Position numbers and translations under genes: made by a program. The notes under the pieces are model-generated. The model was given only the letters and a program-made list of their open reading frames with translations. It was not told the DNA's origin and did no database searches. This document shows, one piece after another, positions 1-7,300 of a stretch of 9,153 nucleotides of DNA. Position 1 is the stretch's first letter. Each line of letters starts with the position of its first letter. The DNA comes from an uncultured Clostridia bacterium (GTDB lineage: Bacteria; Bacillota; Clostridia; Christensenellales; UBA1242): positions 1 to 9,153 of the forward strand of contig CALDPW010000011.1 in NCBI GenBank assembly GCA_937911885.1, in the 5' to 3' direction.

Positions 1-921
1 TATTTAAACCATGATGTTGTTGAAGCTGGTATTATTTGTGCAAACAACAAAATTGCAAAAATTGTATTATTAGTTGATAGCGATGATGTTAAAAATCGTT
101 TTAACATTGTTGAAAGTGAATATTTAAAACTAGAAAACATTAAAACAAGCGATTTAAAACCAATGCTTGCAAGTGCTCTTTATGTTAAACGTAAAGAAAA
201 AGGTGTAACAGAACAAAAAGCTGCCGAACTTATTGAAAATCCTGTATATTTTGCAACAATGATGGTTGAACTAGGATTGGTTGATGGAATGGCTTGTGGA
301 ACAATATTTACATCGGCCGATAGTATTCGACCAGCACTACAAATTATTAAGGGTAAAACCAAAGAATCATTAATTTCAAGTTATTTTATTGCTATTTCTG
401 AAAATAAAAATTTTGGAGATAATGGTGTAATGCTTTTAGCCGATTGTGGAATTAACATGAACCCAACAAAGGAAGAATTGGTTGAAATCTGTTTTGAAAC
501 AGTAAAATCAGCTCGTAATATTGCTGGAATTGAACCAAGAGTTGCAATGCTTAGTTATTCAACAATGGGAAGTGCCGAAGGCGAGGGTGCAATTAAAATG
601 CGTGAAGCCACAGCATTAATCAAAGCACAAAATCCTGATTTTGTTATTGATGGTGAGTTACAATTTGATGCAGCAGTAAGCACAAAGGTTGCACAACGTA
701 AGGCTCCAAACAGTGAAGTAAAAGGCAATGCAACAGTGTTTATATTCCCAAATTTGGAATGTGGAAACATTGCATATAAAGTAATGCAACGCTTTGCAGG
801 ATTTAAGGTTATTGGACCATTATGTCAAGGGTTTAGAAAACCAATTAATGATATGAGCCGTGGGGCTGATACAAACGAAATTATTAGAGCAGTAGCAATA
901 ACAGCACTGCAATGTGAATAA
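1..921 (+). CDS. pta: Phosphate acetyltransferase, 5'-truncated by window edge
   Basis: Phosphotransacetylase converts acetyl-CoA and phosphate to acetyl phosphate and CoA in the cytosol; AckA next door then makes acetate and ATP. Frame 1 is open from the first base, giving 306 residues before TAA. Families of this type run to about 325-330, so some 20-25 N-terminal residues lie outside, and the internal ATG at 163 is not the true start. Family landmarks seen: the KRKEKG segment and the SIRPALQIIK segment, which carry the two arginines known to matter in the archaeal enzyme; DGELQFDAA; KAPNSEVKG; and the C-terminal GPLCQGFRKPINDMSRG block with its Ser-Arg pair. Odd: seven residues after that Ser, where Asp is usual, there is Glu. 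The N-terminal motif that is usually Asp-x-Arg appears as Asn-x-Asp. The short, single-domain bacterial form is clear. A phosphotransbutyrylase is less likely because of the AckA partner and overall motifs. Confidence 0.95.
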   Translation, partial: YLNHDVVEAGIICANNKIAKIVLLVDSDDVKNRFNIVESEYLKLENIKTSDLKPMLASALYVKRKEKGVTEQKAAELIENPVYFATMMVELGLVDGMACGTIFTSADSIRPALQIIKGKTKESLISSYFIAISENKNFGDNGVMLLADCGINMNPTKEELVEICFETVKSARNIAGIEPRVAMLSYSTMGSAEGEGAIKMREATALIKAQNPDFVIDGELQFDAAVSTKVAQRKAPNSEVKGNATVFIFPNLECGNIAYKVMQRFAGFKVIGPLCQGFRKPINDMSRGADTNEIIRAVAITALQCE

Positions 922-932
922 GGAGAAAAAAT

Positions 933-2114
933 ATGAAAATTTTAGTATTAAATGCAGGAAGCACAACATTAAAATTCCAATTATTAGATATGGAAAACGA
1001 AAACGTAGTTGCAAAAGGTAATGCAGAACGTATTGGTATTGATGGCTCTTTTTTAACATATAAAGCAAATGGTAGAGCAATTACCAATAACTTAGTAATG
1101 CCAACACACGTTGAAGCAATGCAATATATTATTGAAGCTTTAACCGACAAAGAAACAGGTGTTATTAAAAGTGTTAACGAAATTGATGGTTTTGGTCACA
1201 GAGTTGTTAACGTTGGTGAAGATTATTTTGATTCAGTAATTATTGATGCAAAAGTTTTAGATGATTTTAAAACCAATAAAGACTTTTCACCATTACACGT
1301 TCCTGGATCAATTGCAGGAATTGAAGCATGTTTAAAAATTGCTCCAAAAATTAAAAATGTAGCAGTTTTTGATATTGGTTTCCACAAAACAATGCCAGAA
1401 CATGTTTATAGATATGCTATTCCAACAGAGGATTACGAACAATATAAAATTCGTCGTTATGGTGCTCATGGAACAAGCCATCGTTATGTTTCAGCAGAAG
1501 CTATTAAATATTTCAATTTTGGAAAAGATAGCAAAATTATTACTTGTCACTTGGGTGGCGGTTGCAGTATGTGTGCTGTAAAAGACGGAAAAAGCTTTGA
1601 TACAACAATGGGCTTTACTCCATTAGAAGGTTTAGTTATGGCATCACGTAGTGGTGATATTGATGCAGCAGTTATTGGATATTTGTGCAATAAAAAACAT
1701 ATGACAGTTGATGAATGTATTAACTACTTAAATAAAAAGAGTGGATTACAAGGTTTATGTGGATATTCAGACATGCGAGATATTGAACTTAACCTAACAA
1801 ATCCAGAAGTTAAACTAGCATTTGATATTATGTGCTATCGCATTATTAAATATATTGGTGCATACACAGCTGCAATGGGTGGATTAGATTGTATTGTATT
1901 TACTGGTGGTATTGGTGAACACGATGCGTTGGTTAGAGAAACAGTTTTAAAAGGTGTGGAATATATGGGCCTTGAATTTGATGAAACTGTTAACAATAAT
2001 AATTTTGGCGATGCAGAAGAACTAACAACTCAAAATTCAAAAATTAAAGCAGTTGTTATTCCAACAAATGAAGAATTAGTTATTGCTCGCGAAACACGCG
2101 ATTTAATTAAATAA
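933..2114 (+). CDS. ackA: Acetate kinase
   Basis: Transfers phosphate between acetyl phosphate and ADP, giving acetate and ATP by substrate-level phosphorylation. It is 393 residues, close to the usual ~400. The start is ATG at 933, preceded by TAAGGAG (919-925), which contains the pta stop codon, so translation is probably coupled. ASKHA-fold landmarks: NAGSTTLKFQL (7-17), GHRVV with Arg90, PLH (120-122), FDIGFH with Asp147, YGAHGTSH with His179, CHLGGG (205-210), GFTPLEGL (227-234), SRSGDID with Arg239, FTGGIGEH (323-330) and IPTNEEL with Glu380. These correspond to the substrate, metal and nucleotide residues mapped in the Methanosarcina enzyme. Odd: several near-invariant pocket positions differ, namely Thr12 for Ser, Asn93-Val94 for His-Gly, Val123 for Asn and Gly209 for Asn. 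Acetate kinase is the best call; a propionate or other short-chain acyl kinase cannot be excluded from sequence alone. Confidence 0.95.
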   Translation: MKILVLNAGSTTLKFQLLDMENENVVAKGNAERIGIDGSFLTYKANGRAITNNLVMPTHVEAMQYIIEALTDKETGVIKSVNEIDGFGHRVVNVGEDYFDSVIIDAKVLDDFKTNKDFSPLHVPGSIAGIEACLKIAPKIKNVAVFDIGFHKTMPEHVYRYAIPTEDYEQYKIRRYGAHGTSHRYVSAEAIKYFNFGKDSKIITCHLGGGCSMCAVKDGKSFDTTMGFTPLEGLVMASRSGDIDAAVIGYLCNKKHMTVDECINYLNKKSGLQGLCGYSDMRDIELNLTNPEVKLAFDIMCYRIIKYIGAYTAAMGGLDCIVFTGGIGEHDALVRETVLKGVEYMGLEFDETVNNNNFGDAEELTTQNSKIKAVVIPTNEELVIARETRDLIK

Positions 2115-2140
2115 ATTGTAAAATAATATAATTTACAATT
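2114..2140. repeat. Inverted repeat upstream of rpmF promoter
   Basis: Two perfect 9-base arms, AATTGTAAA (2114-2122) and TTTACAATT (2132-2140), flank a 9-base A/T loop. The repeat starts at the last base of the ackA stop codon, and its right arm supplies the first two bases of the rpmF -35 box. It could be an operator. As RNA it would be a weak stem with no following T-run, so a terminator for ackA is less likely. A chance match in such A/T-rich DNA is possible. Confidence 0.4.
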
Positions 2141-2167
2141 GACAAACAATATATTTTGTTTTATACT
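2139..2167 (+). promoter_or_regulatory. Vegetative promoter for rpmF
   Basis: A perfect -35 TTGACA (2139-2144) is separated by 17 bases from the -10 TATACT (2162-2167, five of six consensus bases). Transcription should begin near 2174, about 35 bases before the rpmF ATG. The spacer itself holds a short inverted repeat, AAACAA (2144-2149) and TTGTTT (2156-2161). This separates rpmF from the acetate genes upstream. Confidence 0.8.
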
Positions 2168-2208
2168 TTGTAAGCGATTAAAAAAATTAATTAGGAGGTG
2201 CTATTTAA

Positions 2209-2406
2209 ATGGCAGTACCAAAGGGAAAGGTTTCAAAAGCAAGACGTAATTCCAGAAAAGCTAACTGGAAGATTTCAACACCTTCTATTGTTGAATGTTC
2301 TCATTGTCACGAACTTGTTGCTCCTCATAGAGTTTGCCCAAAATGTGGTTATTATGATGGTGTTCAAGTTAAAAAAGTTGGCAAAGATAAAAAAGAAGCT
2401 AAATAA
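2209..2406 (+). CDS. rpmF: Large-subunit ribosomal protein bL32
   Basis: Small basic protein of the 50S ribosomal subunit, 65 residues, slightly longer than the common 57-60. The N-terminus MAVPKGKVSKARRNSRKANW matches the family, with Gly6 where Arg is frequent. Four cysteines, C30, C33, C43 and C46, form a CxxC...CxxC zinc ribbon; this is the zinc-binding version of L32, not the cysteine-free paralogue that some bacteria use in zinc limitation. The C-terminus is a lysine-rich tail. The start is fixed by a strong AGGAGGTG (2193-2200) eight bases before the ATG. It has its own promoter and terminator, so it appears monocistronic. Linkage to plsX is widespread in bacteria, but the DUF177 (YceD) gene that often precedes rpmF is absent: there are only 94 bases between ackA and rpmF. 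Confidence 0.97.
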   Translation: MAVPKGKVSKARRNSRKANWKISTPSIVECSHCHELVAPHRVCPKCGYYDGVQVKKVGKDKKEAK

Positions 2407-2420
2407 TTAAAAAAACAAAT

Positions 2421-2457
2421 AAAATGTGCGAATGTTTCGCACATTTTTTGTTTTTTT
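2421..2457 (+). terminator. Intrinsic terminator after rpmF
   Basis: Arms at 2421-2432 and 2436-2447 give a 12-bp stem with the core TGTGCG/CGCACA and a 3-base loop, followed by a T-rich tract (2444-2449 and 2451-2457). It lies 14 bases past the rpmF stop. It should end most rpmF transcripts, so plsX needs its own promoter or readthrough. Confidence 0.9.
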
Positions 2458-2476
2458 ATTACTTAAAATATGTTAT

Positions 2477-2511
2477 TATAATTTGATGCAAGTTTGCATT
2501 AATAAGATAAT
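2477..2511 (+). promoter_or_regulatory. Candidate promoter(s) for plsX-rnc
   Basis: Two alternatives are visible. One pairs TTGATG (2483-2488, four of six) with GATAAT (2506-2511, five of six) at a 17-base spacing and would start transcription near 2518. The other has a perfect TATAAT (2477-2482), but its -35 would fall in the T-run of the rpmF terminator and matches poorly. The first is the better-balanced match. Which is used decides whether the two palindromes here act as DNA operators or as leader RNA. Confidence 0.5.
2483..2502. repeat. Palindrome A in plsX leader
   Basis: ATGCAA (2486-2491) and TTGCAT (2494-2499) are perfect arms around a 2-base centre. Allowing one mismatch, the symmetry extends to TT/AA at 2483-2484 and 2501-2502, a 20-base site. 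It covers the -35 and most of the spacer of the likelier plsX promoter, a place where a bound repressor would block RNA polymerase. No regulator gene is in view. Confidence 0.5.
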
Positions 2512-2513
2512 AT

Positions 2514-2537
2514 AAAAATTTGGTAATCCAAATTTTT
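2514..2537. repeat. Palindrome B in plsX leader (operator or attenuator-like hairpin)
   Basis: Perfect 10-base arms AAAAATTTGG (2514-2523) and CCAAATTTTT (2528-2537) surround TAAT, and the T-run continues to 2540, just before the GGGAG ribosome binding site. As DNA it would sit at the start point of the likelier promoter. As RNA it is a short stem followed by U residues. The half-sites ATTTG and CAAAT recall, from memory, the FabT fatty-acid regulator box of lactic acid bacteria, though the centre here is one base longer; that link is inference. Confidence 0.55.
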
Positions 2538-2540
2538 TTT

Positions 2541-2546
2541 GGGAGA
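2541..2546 (+). promoter_or_regulatory. Ribosome binding site fixing the plsX start
   Basis: GGGAGA lies 3 bases before the ATG at 2550. It favours that ATG over the in-frame TTG at 2520, which lies inside palindrome B, has no ribosome binding site and would add ten residues unlike the family N-terminus. Confidence 0.75.
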
Positions 2547-2549
2547 ATT

Positions 2550-3575
2550 ATGATAACAGTTGTTTTAGATGCTTATGGTGCAGATTATTCACCAACAGAA
2601 CCAGTAAAAGGAGCAGTTATGGCTGTAAATGCTCAACCAGATTTACATGTTATTATAACTGGTAAAGAGCAAGAAATATTAAAGGTTTTAAACGATAATA
2701 AGGCAGATTTAAGCCGTTTTACTATTATTGATGCACCAGATGTTATTACTAACGAAGATGTTCCAACTGTTGCTATTAAACAAAAAACAAATAGTTCTTT
2801 GGTTAAAGCTATTGATGAAGCACGACTAAATCCTAATGTTTATGGAATGGTTAGTGGAGGATCAACTGGGGCAGTTTTAACCGGCGCTTTTATTCGCATT
2901 GGTCGAATTAAAGGTGTTTCACGCCCGGCTCTTTGCCCACTTCTTCCAACTGTTATTGATGATAAAGAAATTGCCATTGTTGATAGTGGAGCAAATGTAG
3001 ATTGCAAACCAATAAACCTTGTTCATTTTGCTATTATGGGAAATGCTTATTTAAAACATATTTTAAAGGTTGACAGACCAAAAGTTGCATTGCTAAGCAA
3101 TGGAACAGAGGATAAAAAAGGCAACGATCTTGTTCATTCAACTTTTCCATTATTAAAACAATTAGATGAACTTAATTTTATTGGTAATGTTGAAGCTCGT
3201 TCGTTGTTATTTGGCGATGCTGATGTTGTTGTGGCTGATGGTTTTGCCGGTAATGTATTATTAAAAAGCACCGAAGGCGCAATTGAGGCTTTTCAAAAAT
3301 TGCTTAAAATTAAAATCAAAAAAAGCGTTAAAGCTATGTTTGGTTCATTATTTTTAAAAGGTGTATTTAAACAATTAAAAAACAAACTTGATTATAACAA
3401 ACGTCCAGGCGCTGTATTGTTAGGAACAAAAAAGGTTGTTGTAAAAGCGCATGGATCGGCTAAGGCAGAATGTTTTAAAGAGTGCATTTTGCAAGTAGTA
3501 AAAATTGCTGAAGCAAAACTATGTGAAGTTATTGCTGAAGAAGTTGCTAAGGTGGAATTAGATATTAATGAGTAA
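2550..3575 (+). CDS. plsX: Phosphate acyltransferase PlsX
   Basis: PlsX makes acyl phosphate from acyl-ACP and phosphate; PlsY then uses it to acylate glycerol-3-phosphate, the first step of phospholipid synthesis. It is a peripheral membrane/cytosolic enzyme of 341 residues, normal for the family. Landmarks: N-terminal LDAYGAD (6-12), VSGGSTGAVL (family form SAGNTGAL), GRIKGVSRPAL, VDSGANVDCKP (family VGANVDCKP), the KGNDLV stretch, FIGNVEAR, VVVADGFAGNVLLK, the basic segment before LDYNKRPGAVLLG, and VVVKAHGSA near the end. The fold is related to that of phosphotransacetylase. Odd: the usual DAMGGD motif reads DAYGAD, and the following His/Asn is Tyr. The first 10 residues of the longer TTG-started frame are probably leader. 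It overlaps rnc by 8 bases. fapR and acpP, frequent partners in Bacillota, are not adjacent. Confidence 0.95.
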   Translation: MITVVLDAYGADYSPTEPVKGAVMAVNAQPDLHVIITGKEQEILKVLNDNKADLSRFTIIDAPDVITNEDVPTVAIKQKTNSSLVKAIDEARLNPNVYGMVSGGSTGAVLTGAFIRIGRIKGVSRPALCPLLPTVIDDKEIAIVDSGANVDCKPINLVHFAIMGNAYLKHILKVDRPKVALLSNGTEDKKGNDLVHSTFPLLKQLDELNFIGNVEARSLLFGDADVVVADGFAGNVLLKSTEGAIEAFQKLLKIKIKKSVKAMFGSLFLKGVFKQLKNKLDYNKRPGAVLLGTKKVVVKAHGSAKAECFKECILQVVKIAEAKLCEVIAEEVAKVELDINE

Positions 3576-4221
3576 TTTAAATCAGTTAGAAACTCTAATT
3601 GGATATACTTTTAAAAATAAAGATTTATTAACACAAGCTTTAACACATTCCAGTGCTGGTGCAAATAATTACGAAAAACTAGAATTTTTAGGTGATAGTT
3701 TGTTATCTTTGTTTGTAACTAAACATATTTATACTTTCACAACAATTAAAGTGGGGGATATGTCCACACTAAGAAGCAATTTAGTTTCAACAAGTTCATT
3801 AAGTAACATTATTAAACAAACTGGAATTAATAAATATGTTATCTTGGGAGATAGTTTGTTAAACAACTCCACAAATTTAACAAATGTTTTTGCCGACGTG
3901 TTTGAAAGTTTGCTTGCTGCAATATATTTGGATAGTGATTTGCAACAAGCTCAAAAATTTGTAAATATGTTTTTATTGCAAAATTTTAAAAGTGGTGTGG
4001 TTGTTGATTTTAAAACAAAACTTCAAGAGTATATTCAAAAATATAAAAATGGAACTACTATTGAATATAAAGAACTTGAACATTTTGGTCCAAGTCATAA
4101 TTTAACCTTTAAAATTGGTTTATTTTTAAATGGTGAAATCACTGCCGAAGCGAGTGGAAAATCTAAAAAACAAGCCGAACAAAAATGTGCACAAATCGTT
4201 TTAGATAAATTGCAAAAATAA
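3568..4221 (+). CDS. rnc: Ribonuclease III
   Basis: Double-strand-specific endoribonuclease that processes rRNA precursors and some mRNAs; it acts as a dimer in the cytosol. At 217 residues it is near the usual 220-230. The catalytic domain (about 1-140) carries the signature EKLEFLGDS at 36-44 (Glu36, Glu39, Asp43), and the second metal-binding cluster DVFESLLAAIYLD has Asp110 and Glu113. All four catalytic acidic positions are therefore present. A double-stranded RNA binding domain follows (about 147-217), with GPSHN at 174-178 and the GKSKKQAEQ segment at 197-205. The linker before the second cluster is short compared with longer homologues. The start ATG at 3568 lies inside the end of plsX in a different frame; AAGGTGG at 3549-3555 is a ribosome binding site with a rather long 12-base spacing, so coupling to plsX termination is likely. 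rnc-smc adjacency is typical of Bacillota. Confidence 0.97.
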   Translation: MSNLNQLETLIGYTFKNKDLLTQALTHSSAGANNYEKLEFLGDSLLSLFVTKHIYTFTTIKVGDMSTLRSNLVSTSSLSNIIKQTGINKYVILGDSLLNNSTNLTNVFADVFESLLAAIYLDSDLQQAQKFVNMFLLQNFKSGVVVDFKTKLQEYIQKYKNGTTIEYKELEHFGPSHNLTFKIGLFLNGEITAEASGKSKKQAEQKCAQIVLDKLQK

Positions 4222-4258
4222 TTATCAATTTTTGGCTTTATTACTTAATATTAAATCG

Positions 4259-4289
4259 TAAAAAATGCTTTGTAATGAAGCATTTTTTA
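4259..4289 (+). terminator. Intrinsic terminator after rnc
   Basis: Arms 4259-4270 and 4278-4289 form a 12-bp, mostly A/T stem with the core ATGCTT/AAGCAT and a 7-base loop; the right arm includes six T residues (4283-4288). It is weaker than the rpmF terminator because there is no T-run past the stem. Its loop and right arm also contain the -35 and spacer of the smc promoter. Confidence 0.7.
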
Positions 4290-4298
4290 TGTTATACT
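4270..4298 (+). promoter_or_regulatory. Promoter for smc-ftsY
   Basis: The -35 TTGTAA (4270-4275, four of six) is 17 bases from the -10 TATACT (4293-4298), which is preceded by TG at 4290-4291, an extended -10. Transcription should start near 4305, about 32 bases before the smc start codon. It overlaps the rnc terminator almost completely. Confidence 0.7.
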
Positions 4299-4324
4299 AC
4301 ATCTAGAATTGTGACTACTTAATT

Positions 4325-4330
4325 GGAGGA
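4325..4330 (+). promoter_or_regulatory. Ribosome binding site for the smc GTG start
   Basis: GGAGGA sits six bases before GTG at 4337. The resulting N-terminus MNFKQIEMVGFKSFAD matches the family start exactly, so the GTG is well supported. Confidence 0.85.
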
Positions 4331-4336
4331 AAATCT

Positions 4337-7300
4337 GTGAACTTTAAACAAATTGAAATGGTAGGATTTAAGTCATTTGCTGATCCTATTAAGATCACAT
4401 TTGATAGTGGAATTACAGCCATTGTTGGTCCTAACGGTTGTGGCAAAAGTAATGTTGCTGATGCTATTCGTTGGGTATTAGGTGAACAAAGTAGTAAAAT
4501 GCTTCGTGGAACAAGCATGCAAGACGTTATTTTTAAAGGCACTGAAAAACGTAAGAGCCTTTCTTTTTGCGAAGTTTCACTAGTTTTTGATAATACTAAT
4601 AAAATTTTTAAAAGTGAGTATGATGAAATTTGCATTACTCGTAAGTTATATCGCAGTGGCGAAAGTGAATATATGCTAAATCACACACAATGTCGTTTAA
4701 AAGATATTGTTGATATTTTATATGATAGTGGTGTTGGTAAAAGTGGTTATAGCATTATTGGACAAGGTAAAGTTGAAGAAATTATTAATTCAAAACCTGT
4801 TGATCGTCGTGCTATATTTGAAGATGCCGCTGGAATTTCTGGTTATAAAGCAAAAAAGATTGATGCAGAACGCAAACTTGAACGCACACACGATAACTTA
4901 ACTCGTATTAACGATATTGTGTCCGAAATTGACAGACAATTAAAACCATTAAAACATCAAGCCGAAGTTGCTAAAAAATACTTAGACTTAAAAGAAAAAT
5001 TAAAATTGCTTGAAGTTAATGCTTATATTTATCAATATGATGCAGCAGCAAGTAATAAAGCTGAAATCGAAGAAAAAATTAATGCCATTTTAGAAGAGCT
5101 TAATTTGCGTCAAGGAAAGCTTGATCAAGTAATTTTGGATTATAACAATACTTTTGATAAAGTTAATGGTATTGATGCTGATATAACCAAAGTTAGAGAT
5201 CAAATTTTAAGTTTAACTGTAGGCATTGAAAAACAAATGGGCGAAGCTAACTTGGTTAAGGAAAAAATTAGAAATTCCGAGTTGGAATCAAGTAGATTAG
5301 AAGACGAGTTAAACAAATTAAATCAAACCCATTTAGATTTAACTGAAGAGCTAAACAATAAACAAACATTGCTTGAAAACAAAAAACTTCAACAAACAGG
5401 ATTAAACAAAACTCTAGATGATATTTCAAAAACTTATGATAAAATTGATGCTGAATTAAAACAATCGGAAGATGAAGCTAACGAGGCTCAACGTAAAATT
5501 TTTGAAGCATTATCAAAATTGGGCGATGTTAAAGCTCAAATAAGTGCTTTAAATGCAGAAAAAGCTACTTATAGCGAACAATTAAACACACTTGAACAAA
5601 ACGCAAATAATGTTTCTGTTAAGTTAAATGAAAGTAAAGGTAAGTTAACCGAAAGCCAAAATTCATTGCAACAATTAAATAAAAAACGTGATGAGTTAAA
5701 CTTGGTTATTAACAAAATGTTAACTGAACAAGCAAACTGCGAAAATAGTTATAAAGCGTTAGAAAATCAAATTAATTCAATTAATTCTAACATCATATCA
5801 ATGGAACATCGCAAAAAGATGCTTGAAGATATGCAACGTGAATTTGAAGGATATAATGGTTCAGTTAAGCGTTTATTAACTGATGCAGAAAAAAATAGCC
5901 AATTAAAAAGCAAAATTATTGGAGTTTTGGCATCGTTAATAAAAGTTCCACAAAACTATCAAGCAGCTATTGAAATGGCTCTTGGAAGTGCTGTTCAAAA
6001 CGTTGTAACTTATTCGGATGATGGCGCAAAAGAATTAATTAACTATTTAAAACAAAAAGAATATGGTAGAGTAACATTCTTACCAATAAATAGTATTAAA
6101 GGTCGCTATTTTGATAACAATTATCGTAAATTGCTTAATAGTAATGGGGTGTTTGGTTTAGCTAGTGAACTTATTAGCTTTAACAAAAACATCGAAAACA
6201 TTATTTCTAACTTGCTTGGTGCAACTGTTGTTGTTGATAATATTAACACTGCAGTTAGCATTGCAAAACAAAGCAATTATGGGTTTAGAATTGTAACTCT
6301 TGATGGTGATGTTATTAACCCACAAGGAAGTATTACTGGTGGTAGCAAAAAAGCACAAGTTGCTAATTTATTATCACGTGAAAGCAATATAGAACTTGCT
6401 GTTAAGGCTTTACAAAAATTAGCGGCAGAAAAACAAACTGCTAGTGCCGAATTTGAAAAGGTTGGATCAAATTTACAACAAGTTAATGAGACACTAAAAC
6501 AAAACTCAAACTCTTTACACGATTTAGAAATTACAATTGCACAAGAAACCGAAAGATTGAATAAATTTAGTCAAATTTGCTTCGATTTGGAAACCGAAAA
6601 AAATTCGGTAATTGGCTCTATTGCTAAAACCAAGCAAATTATTGAAGGTATTACAAACGAATTAAACAAAATGGATAGTGCCGATAGCATTAATACCGAA
6701 ACAGCTTCTATCGAGGATTCTAGCCAATTTGGAAAAATGCGTGCTGTAAGAGATGATTATGGAACACAATTAACAAATTTAAAAATTGAAATTGCTTCAA
6801 TTAGCACCGAAATTTTAAATTTGGAAGGTGATATTAATCGTTTAGATTTTGCTTTAAATAGCAATGCTAAAATTAGAGCAGAACTTGAACAACAAATTAA
6901 CAACAATCAAAACATTTTAAACAATTATAAAAATATGGTTGTTTTATCAACTGAACAAGTTGATGTTAATACTGATGTTAAGAAACTTGAAAAAGTTAAA
7001 TTAGAGTTAGAAGAATTAACAACTCTAAAAGGATCGTTGCAGGAAAATTTACGTAGTTTAGAAGAAGAACGTATGATGCTTGGTAACGAAGTTGCTCGAT
7101 TGCAAGATAAAAAACATCAACAAGAAATTAATTTATCAAAGATTGATACCGACATTGAAACATTGCAAGAAAGAGTTTGGACTGAATATGAACTTACATA
7201 TAACACAGCTCTTGATTATAAATTGCCTGAATTTGATGTTAAACAAGGTTTGCAAGATATTAATAAATTGCGTAGAGAAATTAATGGCTTGGGTAATGTT

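Noticed and set aside
163..165. ATG as the start of pta
   Set aside because: The same frame is open back to base 1 and its upstream translation aligns with the Pta N-terminal region, so the gene is simply cut by the window edge.
820..1150. Overlapping minus-strand frames with hydrophobic stretches across the pta-ackA junction
   Set aside because: They are antisense to two well-supported genes; their Leu/Ile/Phe-rich content follows from the A/T-rich sense codons.
2114..2140. Inverted repeat as the ackA transcription terminator
   Set aside because: The stem is A/T-rich with a 9-base loop and is not followed by a T-run; the pairing is more plausible as a DNA site overlapping the rpmF -35.
2520..2549. 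In-frame TTG start extending PlsX by ten residues
   Set aside because: No ribosome binding site precedes it, it lies within the palindromic leader, and the added residues do not match the PlsX N-terminus, whereas the ATG at 2550 has GGGAGA just before it.
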